From: Thalassospira sp. MCCC 1A01148
GTDB taxonomy: Bacteria > Pseudomonadota > Alphaproteobacteria > Rhodospirillales > Thalassospiraceae
Reading direction: 5' to 3'
Length of the DNA: 64,000 bases
Assembly: GCF_001613795.1 (NCBI RefSeq)
Contig: NZ_LPVZ01000018.1
Coordinates: 124,001-188,000, forward strand
Each line of letters begins with the position of its first letter. The stretch's first letter is position 1. Made by a program: the position numbers and the translations under genes. Below are positions 1 to 8,376 of this stretch, in pieces. The notes below the pieces were generated by a model. That model saw nothing but the letters and a program-made list of their open reading frames with translations. It was not told the origin of the DNA and did no database searches.

Positions 1-214
1 GGCCAGAAAGATAAGGCGCATGTCAATGACGTCGCATGTTGCGAAGGATGAACCTGAACTAGATCACTTTCCGGGCACTCGTACAAGTGTCGTCATTTTG
101 GGGCGTGCTTGGCCGGAAACTGTCACGGCCCCGAGATTGGAGGACCTAAGCAATTGACGGGGCAAGACGGGGTGGCTACAAATCGGCGACCAGTTTGTTT
201 GCAGGGTTTTAAGC
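1..214 (+). promoter_or_regulatory. leader upstream of the nucleotide-sugar dehydrogenase
   Basis: No gene is supported in this stretch. It ends with AGGG eight bases before the ATG at 215, a usable ribosome binding site. A short inverted repeat, GGCCG at 111-115 and CGGCC at 126-130, could form a weak hairpin in the leader. I see no JUMPstart or ops element, which some polysaccharide operons carry. The gene to the left of the window is not visible, so it is unclear whether the dehydrogenase is first in its transcription unit. Confidence 0.3.
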
Positions 215-1504
215 ATGAGTCACCGGCGCAAGGTTTCGGTTATCGGTTTGGGGTATGTCGGGTTGCCGGTTGCGGTGGCATTTGGCACGTCATGTGGTCG
301 TACCGTGGCGTTTGATATCAATCAGGCACGTATCGCCCAACTTAAAGCAGGGCATGACGCGACCGGTGAGGTCGATGACCATGAACTTGCTGCCGCCGAG
401 CTGTTGCTGACCGCTGATGCCAGCGACCTTGCCAAGGCAGATTTCCATATTGTCACTGTGCCAACACCGATTGATAGTTCAAACCGCCCGGATCTGTCAC
501 CGTTGCGCTCTGCCTCGAAAACCGTTGGCGCCATTCTTAAAAAGGGCGACATTGTTGTTTACGAAAGCACGGTCTATCCGGGTGCAACCGAAGAAGAATG
601 TGTGCCGATCCTTGAAGACCTTTCGGGGCTAAAAGCAGGCACCGATTTTACGGTCGGTTATTCTCCGGAACGCATTAACCCGGGTGATCGTGAACATCGC
701 TTTACGACCATTACCAAGGTTGTTTCGGGCCAGGATCAGGCAACGCTTGATATCGTGGCCGATGTTTATGGCAGCGTGGTGACCGCCGGTGTCCACAAGG
801 CGCCAACCATCAAGGCGGCCGAGGCGGCAAAGGTCATCGAAAACACCCAGCGTGATTTGAATATCGCGTTGATGAACGAGTTGTCGCTGATCTTTGATCG
901 GGCCGGTATTGATACCCGTGATGTGCTTGAAGCTGCGGGTACCAAATGGAACTTCCTGAAATTTACCCCGGGTTTGGTGGGCGGTCACTGCATTGGTGTT
1001 GATCCGTACTACCTGACCCACAAATCCGAAGAGCTAGGTTACTATCCGCAAGTGGTTCTGGCGGGGCGCCGGGTAAATGACGGAATGGGTGAAGTGGTTG
1101 CCAACAAGGTCGTTCGCGCGCTGCTGCGTGAAGGGGCGACCAAAAACCCGACCGTTACCGTACTTGGCCTGACGTTCAAGGAAGATGTGCCCGACATTCG
1201 CAATACGCGCGTCATCGATATCATTCGTTCGCTGGAAGACGCCGGTATCAATGTGCAGGTTCATGATGTTCACGCCGACAAGGAAGAAGTGGCCCACGAA
1301 TTTGAAGGCCTTAAGCTTTGCTCTGACAGTGGGCTGAAACCGGCTGATGCCCTTGTGCTGGCCGTGTCGCACAAGGAATATGTTGCCAAGGGCTGGCCGC
1401 TGATCAGCAGTCTGCTTAAGGATGGCAAGGGCTTTGTTGCCGATGTGCGGGCGGTTCTGCCGCGTGATGAGGTGCCTGCCGGTATCGATCTCTGGCGTCT
1501 CTAG
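215..1504 (+). CDS. tviB: UDP-N-acetylhexosamine 6-dehydrogenase (TviB/WbpO type)
   Basis: Cytoplasmic enzyme that oxidises C6 of a UDP-N-acetylhexosamine to the uronic acid in two NAD-dependent steps, supplying an acidic sugar for the polysaccharide locus. The 429 residues show the N-terminal Rossmann motif VIGLGYVGLPVA (about 9-20), the subfamily-typical STVYPGATEEECVP near 119-132, and the catalytic cysteine in GGHCIGVDPYY near 259-269. The C-terminal UDP-binding domain follows with GLTFKEDVPDIRNTR near 325. TVYPGATEE separates TviB/WbpO enzymes from UDP-glucose dehydrogenases. UDP-GlcNAc and UDP-GalNAc cannot be told apart by eye. The gene converges on the YjbR gene with 10 bp between the two stop codons. 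Confidence 0.9.
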   Translation: MSHRRKVSVIGLGYVGLPVAVAFGTSCGRTVAFDINQARIAQLKAGHDATGEVDDHELAAAELLLTADASDLAKADFHIVTVPTPIDSSNRPDLSPLRSASKTVGAILKKGDIVVYESTVYPGATEEECVPILEDLSGLKAGTDFTVGYSPERINPGDREHRFTTITKVVSGQDQATLDIVADVYGSVVTAGVHKAPTIKAAEAAKVIENTQRDLNIALMNELSLIFDRAGIDTRDVLEAAGTKWNFLKFTPGLVGGHCIGVDPYYLTHKSEELGYYPQVVLAGRRVNDGMGEVVANKVVRALLREGATKNPTVTVLGLTFKEDVPDIRNTRVIDIIRSLEDAGINVQVHDVHADKEEVAHEFEGLKLCSDSGLKPADALVLAVSHKEYVAKGWPLISSLLKDGKGFVADVRAVLPRDEVPAGIDLWRL

Positions 1505-1514
1505 GAGACCCGGT

Positions 1515-1883
1515 CTATTCGTCCTGGTAAAGATTGAGCTCGCGCTGCAGTTTCTTCGTCAAACCCTTGGCGACAATGCGATGCGAGCTCCTTAGATGAT
1601 CCTTGAGATCATCTTCGCTTAGGCCCGGTGCATCGTAATGCTGTATCCACTTCATACCGCGTGATGCCAAATATGGTGCAGGGCGCAGGCCGGGCATTTC
1701 CCTGAGGACCTCAAAGCCGATCTCGGATGTCTTGAATGTGATGCCAAGTGTCTCATTCTTGGTCCAGCCACCGATGGCAAACACCTTGCCGCCCACTTTC
1801 CATACGTCCGCACCACCCCATTGAACAACGTGCGTTGTGTGGGGTAGTGACTTGCAAAAGGCGTTGAATGCGTCCCGATCCAT
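1515..1883 (-). CDS. MmcQ/YjbR family protein
   Basis: Small cytoplasmic protein of 122 residues with the CyaY-like YjbR fold. Family hallmarks are an N-terminal LPHTTHVVQWGGADVWKVGG segment, FAIGG at about 35-39, and a C-terminal SHRIVAKGLTKK helix. The biochemical role of the family is unsettled; members are often annotated as DNA-binding. It lies 62 bp downstream of the last gene of the leftward polysaccharide arm and has the same orientation, so it may be read through from that arm. Its function gives no reason to consider it part of polysaccharide synthesis. Confidence 0.8.
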   Translation of the reverse strand: MDRDAFNAFCKSLPHTTHVVQWGGADVWKVGGKVFAIGGWTKNETLGITFKTSEIGFEVLREMPGLRPAPYLASRGMKWIQHYDAPGLSEDDLKDHLRSSHRIVAKGLTKKLQRELNLYQDE

Positions 1884-1945
1884 TGCGGCCCACCTGATTG
1901 TGCAAATAACGTTACCAATAATGGTACGAAATGACGTGCAGCGCG

Positions 1946-3046
1946 TCAGCGTTTTTCGACAACGTCATGCACCAGTTCGACCAAACGGGCCGCAAACTTG
2001 TCTTGGCTGAATGTGTCACAGCAAAGCTTGTAGGCGTCATCGCGCATATTTGTCACCTTTGTCGGGGCATGAATTGCATGTTTGATCATCTTTGCCAGCC
2101 TTGCCGGGTCTTTTGGCGGGCAGAGTAAACCGGTTGCGTTGTGTTGGACAAATTCCGGTAAGGTTGCGATGTCCGTCGCAATCACCGGGAGCCCTGCCGC
2201 CATCGCTTCGAGGACGACAAGCGGTTGTGCTTCATTGGCGTAGTGGCTGGGAAAAATGAACAGATCCGCATCTTGCAAAGTCGCCTGCCGTGATGAGGCA
2301 GGCACTGCACCCAAGACGGTGGTTGCGTCCTGCATCTGATACCGGTTCAGCAAAGAGAGGAGATCCGTCTCTTCGATATCCCCATTGGCACCGGCGATCG
2401 TGAGATGGCAGTTGGTGCCCTGAGCTCGAAGGATTGCACAGGCTGCCAGCAAGGTTTCGATGCCCTTAGCCTTGAACAGGTTGGATAACCACAACAATCT
2501 TACAGGATCATGTGGGGACCAGGGTGTGGCAGATGGCGGCAGGAAAGCGTCCGTATCCAGACAATTGTTGATCACGGAACTGTGGCATTGCAGTCCCTCG
2601 ATTTCGGATCTCAGCCGTTCGCCCAACAAGATGACGGTCTGATCTTTGAAAACCAGTTGTTGTAGGGTCTTTGACCAGCGGGAGCGACGCATAGCCGGAA
2701 GGCCGCGTCCATGCAGATGCAGGATTGCCGGAACACCAAATAACTTTGCCACAAGAACATAAAGACAGTCGCGGTAATAGGCAAAACCAGTTGGGGCAAA
2801 AGAAATGTAAAGTGCATCTGCACGCGGCAAGGCTCGGATTATCCGCAGGATCAACCACATCGCCATGCCCACCTTTCGCAAGGAAAACCGGTTTAGCGCG
2901 GACAGTGTTCGGGCAAAGCGCATTTCAATGACGTGCAAGTCAAAGTTCTTGGCCAGCGCGGCAACAGCATGTCGGTTCATTTGCGCGGCCCCATGCATGG
3001 GTGGCGGAAGCTGGACCATCGCGACAACTTTTGATTGTTTCGTCAT
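1946..3046 (-). CDS. glycosyltransferase family 4
   Basis: Retaining GT-B glycosyltransferase of 366 residues, probably cytoplasmic or peripheral on the inner membrane, adding a sugar to the lipid-linked repeat unit. The N-terminal domain opens with KVVAMVQLPPPMHGAAQ. The C-terminal domain shows LLWLSNLFKAKGIETLL and the EX7E motif NEAQPLVVLEAMAAGLPV near residues 270-279, followed by PVIATDIATLPEFV. I place the start at 3046 because this ATG forms an ATGA overlap with the stop of the upstream GT2 gene; the frame stays open to 3076. It is the last glycosyltransferase of the leftward arm. Donor and acceptor cannot be read from sequence. Confidence 0.88.
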   Translation of the reverse strand: MTKQSKVVAMVQLPPPMHGAAQMNRHAVAALAKNFDLHVIEMRFARTLSALNRFSLRKVGMAMWLILRIIRALPRADALYISFAPTGFAYYRDCLYVLVAKLFGVPAILHLHGRGLPAMRRSRWSKTLQQLVFKDQTVILLGERLRSEIEGLQCHSSVINNCLDTDAFLPPSATPWSPHDPVRLLWLSNLFKAKGIETLLAACAILRAQGTNCHLTIAGANGDIEETDLLSLLNRYQMQDATTVLGAVPASSRQATLQDADLFIFPSHYANEAQPLVVLEAMAAGLPVIATDIATLPEFVQHNATGLLCPPKDPARLAKMIKHAIHAPTKVTNMRDDAYKLCCDTFSQDKFAARLVELVHDVVEKR

Positions 3047-3795
3047 TTCGCCTCTTTTCCCGATAACAGCGGACAATTGCGGATGTTTGCCAATGCCTTC
3101 CAGATTGATGAACGGACGTCCGTTCGGTAACGATCAAGAACGAGGGCCCGTGTCTGGTAATAGAGATCGTTTGGTATTCTCGCAAAATGCCGCAGAGCGG
3201 GGTCAAGCGTACGGTCGATGAGTTTTGAATTGAGGCGACATATCTTTGCCCGTTCGCGGCAACAGGCCCGCAGATAGAAATCAAGATCGATGCAGCAAGG
3301 CAGATCGCAATCATATCCCCCGACGCGGTGCCAAACGGATCGATGCATGGCAAGTGACGAGTGATGGAGTGGATTGCCCAAATACAGTCGCGCAGGATCA
3401 ATAGCGTGCATGGTGTTCACATGCGGTCGCCACGGATCGGAAAGAGCCCGGGTAAAAACAAGGCGATCATGATCCGCAGAAAGAATATCAACCTCTTGGT
3501 CAAGTCGGCCGGACAAGGAGAGGTCATCAATATCCTGGATCGCAATCAAATCGGTCGGACTGTTTTCAATTGCGAGATTGAGAGCGTTACCGCGCCCAAC
3601 CGGTCCGGGATGTAACAGTTTCAGTCTTTTATCGTCTTGCCATTTTGCGGGCAGTGAGACCGGTATGGCAGAGCCATCATCAACAATGACAGCGAAGTCA
3701 TCGGGACCAAGAATATCGCCCATATTATGGAAATAGCGATCCAGAAAACCATCGCCATCGCGCACGGTCGTAATGATGGTTATCGGATCACGCAT
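3043..3795 (-). CDS. glycosyltransferase family 2
   Basis: Inverting GT-A glycosyltransferase of 250 residues. The N-terminal strand ITIITTVRDGDGFLDRYF is followed by the nucleotide-binding VDDGS (about 38-42) and by IQDIDD near 86-91, which supplies the metal-binding DxD-like acid. A further acidic motif, CIDLDFYLRA, lies near 168-177 where the family usually has its catalytic ED. GGAG-type Shine-Dalgarno (TGGAG) lies eight bases before the ATG. The gene overlaps its upstream neighbour by 8 bp and its downstream neighbour by 4 bp, so all three are probably translationally coupled in the leftward polysaccharide operon. Confidence 0.87.
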   Translation of the reverse strand: MRDPITIITTVRDGDGFLDRYFHNMGDILGPDDFAVIVDDGSAIPVSLPAKWQDDKRLKLLHPGPVGRGNALNLAIENSPTDLIAIQDIDDLSLSGRLDQEVDILSADHDRLVFTRALSDPWRPHVNTMHAIDPARLYLGNPLHHSSLAMHRSVWHRVGGYDCDLPCCIDLDFYLRACCRERAKICRLNSKLIDRTLDPALRHFARIPNDLYYQTRALVLDRYRTDVRSSIWKALANIRNCPLLSGKEAK

Positions 3796-5299
3796 CGCCG
3801 TCGCTCCAGCAAAGCGTCAGTGTTGCACTTGGCCTTTCCACCACGCTTATCCGCGTCGCCGGGCCAGCGGCGCCATATGTCACTTGTGGGGCGATCTGAA
3901 GGGGGGCGTCTGCCGTTATTCTGAGCCCCAGTGCGTGACAGCTGAGAGTGTTATGATCTGTTTGAACGAGATCGACCTTGTCATCGATCAGAATGCGAAG
4001 CAGATGAAGATTTCGGATATCCTTTTGGGGAAACGCGTCACGGATGATGACACAACGATCCCCAAATTCGATACGCCGATGCCCGATACCACCGGCAAGC
4101 CCAAAGGTCAGGTCAATCGTATTTTGCGAGGTGCGTTTTGCGCCCAGTAATTGACCAAAAACCTGATCGCCAAAGGCGGGCAGGGGATGCGCATCCGGGC
4201 CATAAAGGCTTGGCACATCCTGTTCACCACCGGTTGGCGGAAGGAGCACCTGAGCCAAGCTGCCGTGACCAGAAACGATGACGGGAGCGCCCGAGACATC
4301 AAAACCTTGCTTGCCAGTGAGAGTCATCTGCGCGTGAAAGTATTCTGATGAATACTGGACAATAAAGGGCGAGGACACCGACTTTGGGCATGGATCGCTG
4401 TGAGAATAGACGTCTTGAAGCAGCGAGGATTTCAGTAACCAATGCCCGGCAAAGGCAAGGTAGTCATCATGGCGGTTATAGCTATACCAGCCAGGCGTTT
4501 GGGGGTTTTCCGGGCCGGGTTTATCCGGCAACGGTGTTGGGGCAAGAAGGTTGAGCGGGAGTTGCCCTGCCTTCAGCAGTCCGTCTTCCAGTCGGTAAAG
4601 TGCGGCATCTGCTTCGTCGAGATCGCCGTATTTCATCAATGCATAAACCGCACATGCAGTGCCAAAGTTTTGTCCTGCCCCACGCCCCAACAGGTTGGTA
4701 AAACCATGGGAGCCGGTGAATTTCGCAATCATTTTGGCTGACTGACCGGCAATACGTTGGTGTCGGTCGTTATCGCTCTGGCTTAGGAGTGCTGCGCAGA
4801 AGGCATGGTATTGCGCAGAGAAGGAACCGGGTCGATCAAGGAAAAGCGGTTTTCGCCAATAGCGGTGCAGGATGAAAGCGAAATGCGCACGGTTGAACAT
4901 CTTTGCCAAAATGTCTGATCGACGTTTCTGTCGATTGATCAGGCCGATCAACTGCCAATTTGCGACATCCGGGCTTTGGTTCGGGGCGTTTCGCAAAACT
5001 GCGCGAATGGTGTCCGATGACAGGTCAGGGGTATCAAGCAACGCGTATTCGATGAATTCCCGGTGGTAGGATGGGTCCGGCTTGGTGGATTTCAAGGCGG
5101 TCAGCGCGCGTTCGATACTTTTGGCATATCGCACGCGATCAAGGCGCGTCCATAGGTTGACGGCAAAGGCCTTGGCGTAAAAATCGGGTTGCTTGAACTG
5201 TCCGTCACTGGTTTGGCGCGACACAAGATCATCTGCAATCAGGCTGGCCAATCGCAGGCTGCGTTGGCGAAGGTTAATCTGTGTCAGTGGAAGTGACAT
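3788..5299 (-). CDS. putative toroid plus beta-sandwich protein of the polysaccharide locus
   Basis: Protein of 503 residues that I do not recognise with certainty. Residues up to about 300 are helical with alpha/alpha-toroid character, including QNFGTACAVYALMKYG and GWYSYNRHDDYLAFAGHWLL. The rest is strand-rich, with LTFGLAGGIGHRRIEFGDRC and repeated beta segments. That two-part layout is seen in heparinase II/III-like and alginate polysaccharide lyases, so a lyase or editing role is possible, but no catalytic set could be assigned. There is no signal peptide, which argues against a periplasmic lyase. The start has the strong ribosome site GGAGGT. It overlaps the next upstream gene by 16 bp. 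Confidence 0.6.
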   Translation of the reverse strand: MSLPLTQINLRQRSLRLASLIADDLVSRQTSDGQFKQPDFYAKAFAVNLWTRLDRVRYAKSIERALTALKSTKPDPSYHREFIEYALLDTPDLSSDTIRAVLRNAPNQSPDVANWQLIGLINRQKRRSDILAKMFNRAHFAFILHRYWRKPLFLDRPGSFSAQYHAFCAALLSQSDNDRHQRIAGQSAKMIAKFTGSHGFTNLLGRGAGQNFGTACAVYALMKYGDLDEADAALYRLEDGLLKAGQLPLNLLAPTPLPDKPGPENPQTPGWYSYNRHDDYLAFAGHWLLKSSLLQDVYSHSDPCPKSVSSPFIVQYSSEYFHAQMTLTGKQGFDVSGAPVIVSGHGSLAQVLLPPTGGEQDVPSLYGPDAHPLPAFGDQVFGQLLGAKRTSQNTIDLTFGLAGGIGHRRIEFGDRCVIIRDAFPQKDIRNLHLLRILIDDKVDLVQTDHNTLSCHALGLRITADAPLQIAPQVTYGAAGPATRISVVERPSATLTLCWSDGDA

Positions 5300-6027
5300 G
5301 TAACCTCCATAGACACAGATTGACCGGCATTCAGTCGGTTGAGTGGCACCGCCTGAATTTCAGGAAAGTGGCGGCCCATCCGTTCGCGCAAACGCCAGAA
5401 GATGGCTTTGAAGGGTTTGATACGCCAGAGGAAACGCGAGATTCCATTGGGTGCCGATAGCGTGAACAGTCTGTTTGCCCATCGCAGCCAGACATGATCA
5501 ACCGGGTCTGTTGGAAGCAGACGTGCATGAATGATCCAGTGATCATCACGATCACGCAGGTACAGATACGGCGCAAACCGACCTGCGCCATCTGCATTTT
5601 CAAGTGAAACGGATATTGTCGCGCCATCCTGCCCGACAAGCTTGGTCTGCCCCGTCGGAAAAAGGCGATATTTATCACTGTTATGATGGGTGACGGTGTT
5701 GCCTGCGATGATACCGTGCGTGATCGCATTCTTGTCAAAAACAAGCCGGATCACGGCATCTTGCAGCAAAACATCATCCAGTGCCCGAAAGCGTAAATTT
5801 AGCGAGACTTTGTCGGGCGTTTGCTGACGTGTGGTGTATTCGATCTGTATCCGTCCACTGGAAAGGTGCCATACATCACCGCTTTGATATGTGTTTCTGG
5901 GGGTATCGGTGATCGTGACAAACGCGTATCTGTCAGAACATTCAAGCCCCCACGGACCAAAAGTGATGTCGCCATATTGACCGTGTATGAGCTGATTGTT
6001 CGTGATGGTGGTTGCAAGCTTCTTCAT
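5284..6027 (-). CDS. hypothetical strand-rich protein of the polysaccharide locus
   Basis: Unrecognised 247-residue protein. It is strand-rich (LIHGQYGDITFGPWGLEC; RYAFVTITDTP; KVSLNLRFRALDDV) and ends in a basic helical patch (SRFLWRIKPFKAIFWRLRERMG) before a final strand, which could bind a membrane surface. No signal peptide or transmembrane span is seen. I choose the ATG at 6027 because it gives an ATGA overlap with the flippase stop; the frame is open to 6063. It sits between flippase and toroid genes in the coupled leftward arm. It and the 3788-5299 protein may form one functional unit, which is inference from adjacency only. Confidence 0.55.
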   Translation of the reverse strand: MKKLATTITNNQLIHGQYGDITFGPWGLECSDRYAFVTITDTPRNTYQSGDVWHLSSGRIQIEYTTRQQTPDKVSLNLRFRALDDVLLQDAVIRLVFDKNAITHGIIAGNTVTHHNSDKYRLFPTGQTKLVGQDGATISVSLENADGAGRFAPYLYLRDRDDHWIIHARLLPTDPVDHVWLRWANRLFTLSAPNGISRFLWRIKPFKAIFWRLRERMGRHFPEIQAVPLNRLNAGQSVSMEVTCHFH

Positions 6028-7175
6028 GCCATGACCTGACGTTTGGTTAGAACCTTCTGGCACGCAACAAGGACCACCGACAAAACTGCCAAACGCAGTG
6101 CGATCAGCACCATCGTGTTTGATGGCGTGATTGCATCAGGGAGAACGAACGCAGATGACAGCACCAAGGCAAGACATAGCCAGCCGACCCATCTGGCATC
6201 AGGCGCTTCTTGCATGATCAACAATTGCCGGGTCAGAACTGCCAGCAGAAGTGGCCATGCTGCCCCGATTTGCAGGATATTAATCAGGTGAGTTGACGGG
6301 GCCTCATAAACGAGATGCGCCAATCCATCCGGCCACAAAAGCAGCAAACCGGAAACAAGGCCCATCGGTGCCAATAGCCAAATATCGCGAAGCTTGCCCG
6401 ATTGCTGTTTGGCGAAAAGGGTTGATGCAATGGCCGTATTTAGACCTGCGCAAAACAGGAAAACGCGTTGAGCAAGAAACAGCGCATCGTCGGCGATGTC
6501 GAGCAATACAAAGTCAATGTTTGGCAGAAAGCCCGCCAACAAGGTGAAGCCGACAAGTCCAAACGCACTGGTTTGACTTGGAGATGATGGGCCGATCAAT
6601 CTTGGTTGGGAACTGCGGTATGCGAAGAAAGCGGCCAGTAAGAGGCTTGATAACGAGATCGCCGGCGCAATGAAGTATAGCCCTAGCTGAGAGTGCGTGA
6701 GACTGGCGCAAACAGCAATTGTGATGCCCGCGCCCTGACCGATAACTGCGATGATACTGATCCGGGAGAAACGGTTATGTGCTGTGATCAACCAGTCAGG
6801 TGATAAAGCCGCAGCAATCGGTATGAGCAGTAGGGGCCAGAATTTTGCAAAAGGCAAGCTGGTCGCAGCAACGACAAAACCGGATGCGATCAACGCAATC
6901 AGAACCCGAATGCCAACGATCAGCATGGCTGATCGAAGGGCGTCGTTTTGGGTTAGTCGGATCAGCAGCGGGCCACTGCCAGCCTGTGTTGCGGTAACGG
7001 CCAAGCCGATCAATGCGAGCAACTTGAAATAGGTGCCAAGTTCGGCCTGTGAATATGAATGACCGATCAGCACCAGGATCGCCAAACCGCCCGTTCGCGC
7101 AACCAGATTGGCCCCAATCAGCCACAGGGGATAAAGCCCGGCTCTGATGCCTATGATCGTCTGCCATTTATCCAT
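6024..7175 (-). CDS. polysaccharide flippase-like membrane protein (Wzx type)
   Basis: Integral inner-membrane protein of 383 residues with about ten to twelve hydrophobic spans across its whole length, as in the MOP/Wzx flippase superfamily. These translocate undecaprenyl-linked repeat units to the periplasmic face. The N-terminal part LWLIGANLVARTGGLAILVLIG and the following YSQAELGTYF resemble the first Wzx helices and loop. It is shorter than most Wzx proteins. It is the only flippase candidate in the locus, which supports the role. Start is uncertain: ATG 7175 overlaps the upstream stop by 8 bp, but no clear ribosome site precedes it, and upstream ATGs exist at 7196 and 7220. Confidence 0.72.
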   Translation of the reverse strand: MDKWQTIIGIRAGLYPLWLIGANLVARTGGLAILVLIGHSYSQAELGTYFKLLALIGLAVTATQAGSGPLLIRLTQNDALRSAMLIVGIRVLIALIASGFVVAATSLPFAKFWPLLLIPIAAALSPDWLITAHNRFSRISIIAVIGQGAGITIAVCASLTHSQLGLYFIAPAISLSSLLLAAFFAYRSSQPRLIGPSSPSQTSAFGLVGFTLLAGFLPNIDFVLLDIADDALFLAQRVFLFCAGLNTAIASTLFAKQQSGKLRDIWLLAPMGLVSGLLLLWPDGLAHLVYEAPSTHLINILQIGAAWPLLLAVLTRQLLIMQEAPDARWVGWLCLALVLSSAFVLPDAITPSNTMVLIALRLAVLSVVLVACQKVLTKRQVMA

Positions 7176-8376
7176 GGCGCGACAAAATGGTTTCATAGGC
7201 GTGATCGACCCGCGTGCCATAGGCGTGTTCAATGTTACGAGCGATCTGATTGCGTGCCGTTTGTGCGATGTTTCGACGCATGACGGGGTGCGTGATAAGT
7301 GCTTTTGCCGCTGTAACCAGCGCGTCCTGATCCCGCGGTGGAATGATCAGGCCGCTTTGATGGTTAATCACCGGACTTCCGGCATCAAACGTCGTGATGA
7401 CAGCACAGCCTGCTGCCATTGCCTCCATGGTGGCAAGACTGCTGCCCTCTGTCAGGCTGGGAAAGACGAAAATATCTGCAGCCAGCAGGTGCTTGGCAAC
7501 CTGATCATGCGGCAAAGGGCCAAGCCATCTCACCCCATCAGGCAAGCTTGAAAGCAAAGCTTTTGCGCAAGGTTGTAGCGCCCCGATTAACGTCAATTCC
7601 ACGCGCATGCGGAACTGGCGACGGATGTTTTTCCACGCAGCCAGAAGGTGTGCTGTGCCCTTGGCAAGTGACAGGTTGCCGACATACAGAAATCGAATGA
7701 CGGTGTCGTCGCGCGATGGCCGGTTCTGTTTGGACAGTGCCTGACAGTGCTGTGACAGGAATGGAACCAGGTATATCTTTTCCTCTGCAATGCCAGCGCG
7801 GTTAAGACCGTCTGCAACGGCTTCTGAAGGTGCAAAGACAGCATCTGCATATCGGGCTTCTGTGCTGCGGCGTCTTGCAAGGAGGGTCGAGATTTCGCGG
7901 TATCTGAGGCCATGTGCTTTATATTCACCGGCAAGCTGATGATGACGGGTTTCTGCCAATTGACCGGTCACATCCGCAATCGTGATCATATTCCGTGCCT
8001 TTGCCCGGCGCATGGCGGGCAGGCTGTAATTGCCTTGCCCATGCAAAATCCTGGCATCGGGCGGGCGCAGTGCAGCCAGCAGTGACAGCGGAATGTCGGA
8101 ATAGAGGTTATGGGCAGGCAACCGGAGCCTTTGGGCCGATTTGCCAAGCAAATCAGGTAGTAGATGACGACCGGGAATATCCGACACTGCCGGCCCGACG
8201 TTGCGTGATGCGGGCCGAACAAGTCCGGTGCCGTTGTGGCGCCAGAAACTGTCCCAACGCAGAAGCCTTTTCTGGTTTGCCAAATGTTGGGCAAGAATGC
8301 TGGCCTGATCGATACGGCTGATCAACCAGACCGACGGCCCGGCCCCTGATTTGGCATGTGGCGTGATCATCCCCAT
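7168..8376 (-). CDS. glycosyltransferase family 4
   Basis: Retaining GT-B glycosyltransferase of 402 residues. The C-terminal domain shows FLYVGNLSLAKGTAHLLAAW, the loop FVFPSLTEGSSL and the EX7E motif EGSSLATMEAMAAG around residues 308-316. The N-terminal domain has the acceptor-side segment ILHGQGNYSLPAMRRAKAR. GGAAG lies seven bases upstream of the ATG at 8376; a second ATG at 8370 gives an ATGA overlap with the previous gene, so the start is one of these two. It belongs to the coupled leftward arm. The sugar is unknown. Confidence 0.87.
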   Translation of the reverse strand: MGMITPHAKSGAGPSVWLISRIDQASILAQHLANQKRLLRWDSFWRHNGTGLVRPASRNVGPAVSDIPGRHLLPDLLGKSAQRLRLPAHNLYSDIPLSLLAALRPPDARILHGQGNYSLPAMRRAKARNMITIADVTGQLAETRHHQLAGEYKAHGLRYREISTLLARRRSTEARYADAVFAPSEAVADGLNRAGIAEEKIYLVPFLSQHCQALSKQNRPSRDDTVIRFLYVGNLSLAKGTAHLLAAWKNIRRQFRMRVELTLIGALQPCAKALLSSLPDGVRWLGPLPHDQVAKHLLAADIFVFPSLTEGSSLATMEAMAAGCAVITTFDAGSPVINHQSGLIIPPRDQDALVTAAKALITHPVMRRNIAQTARNQIARNIEHAYGTRVDHAYETILSRHG

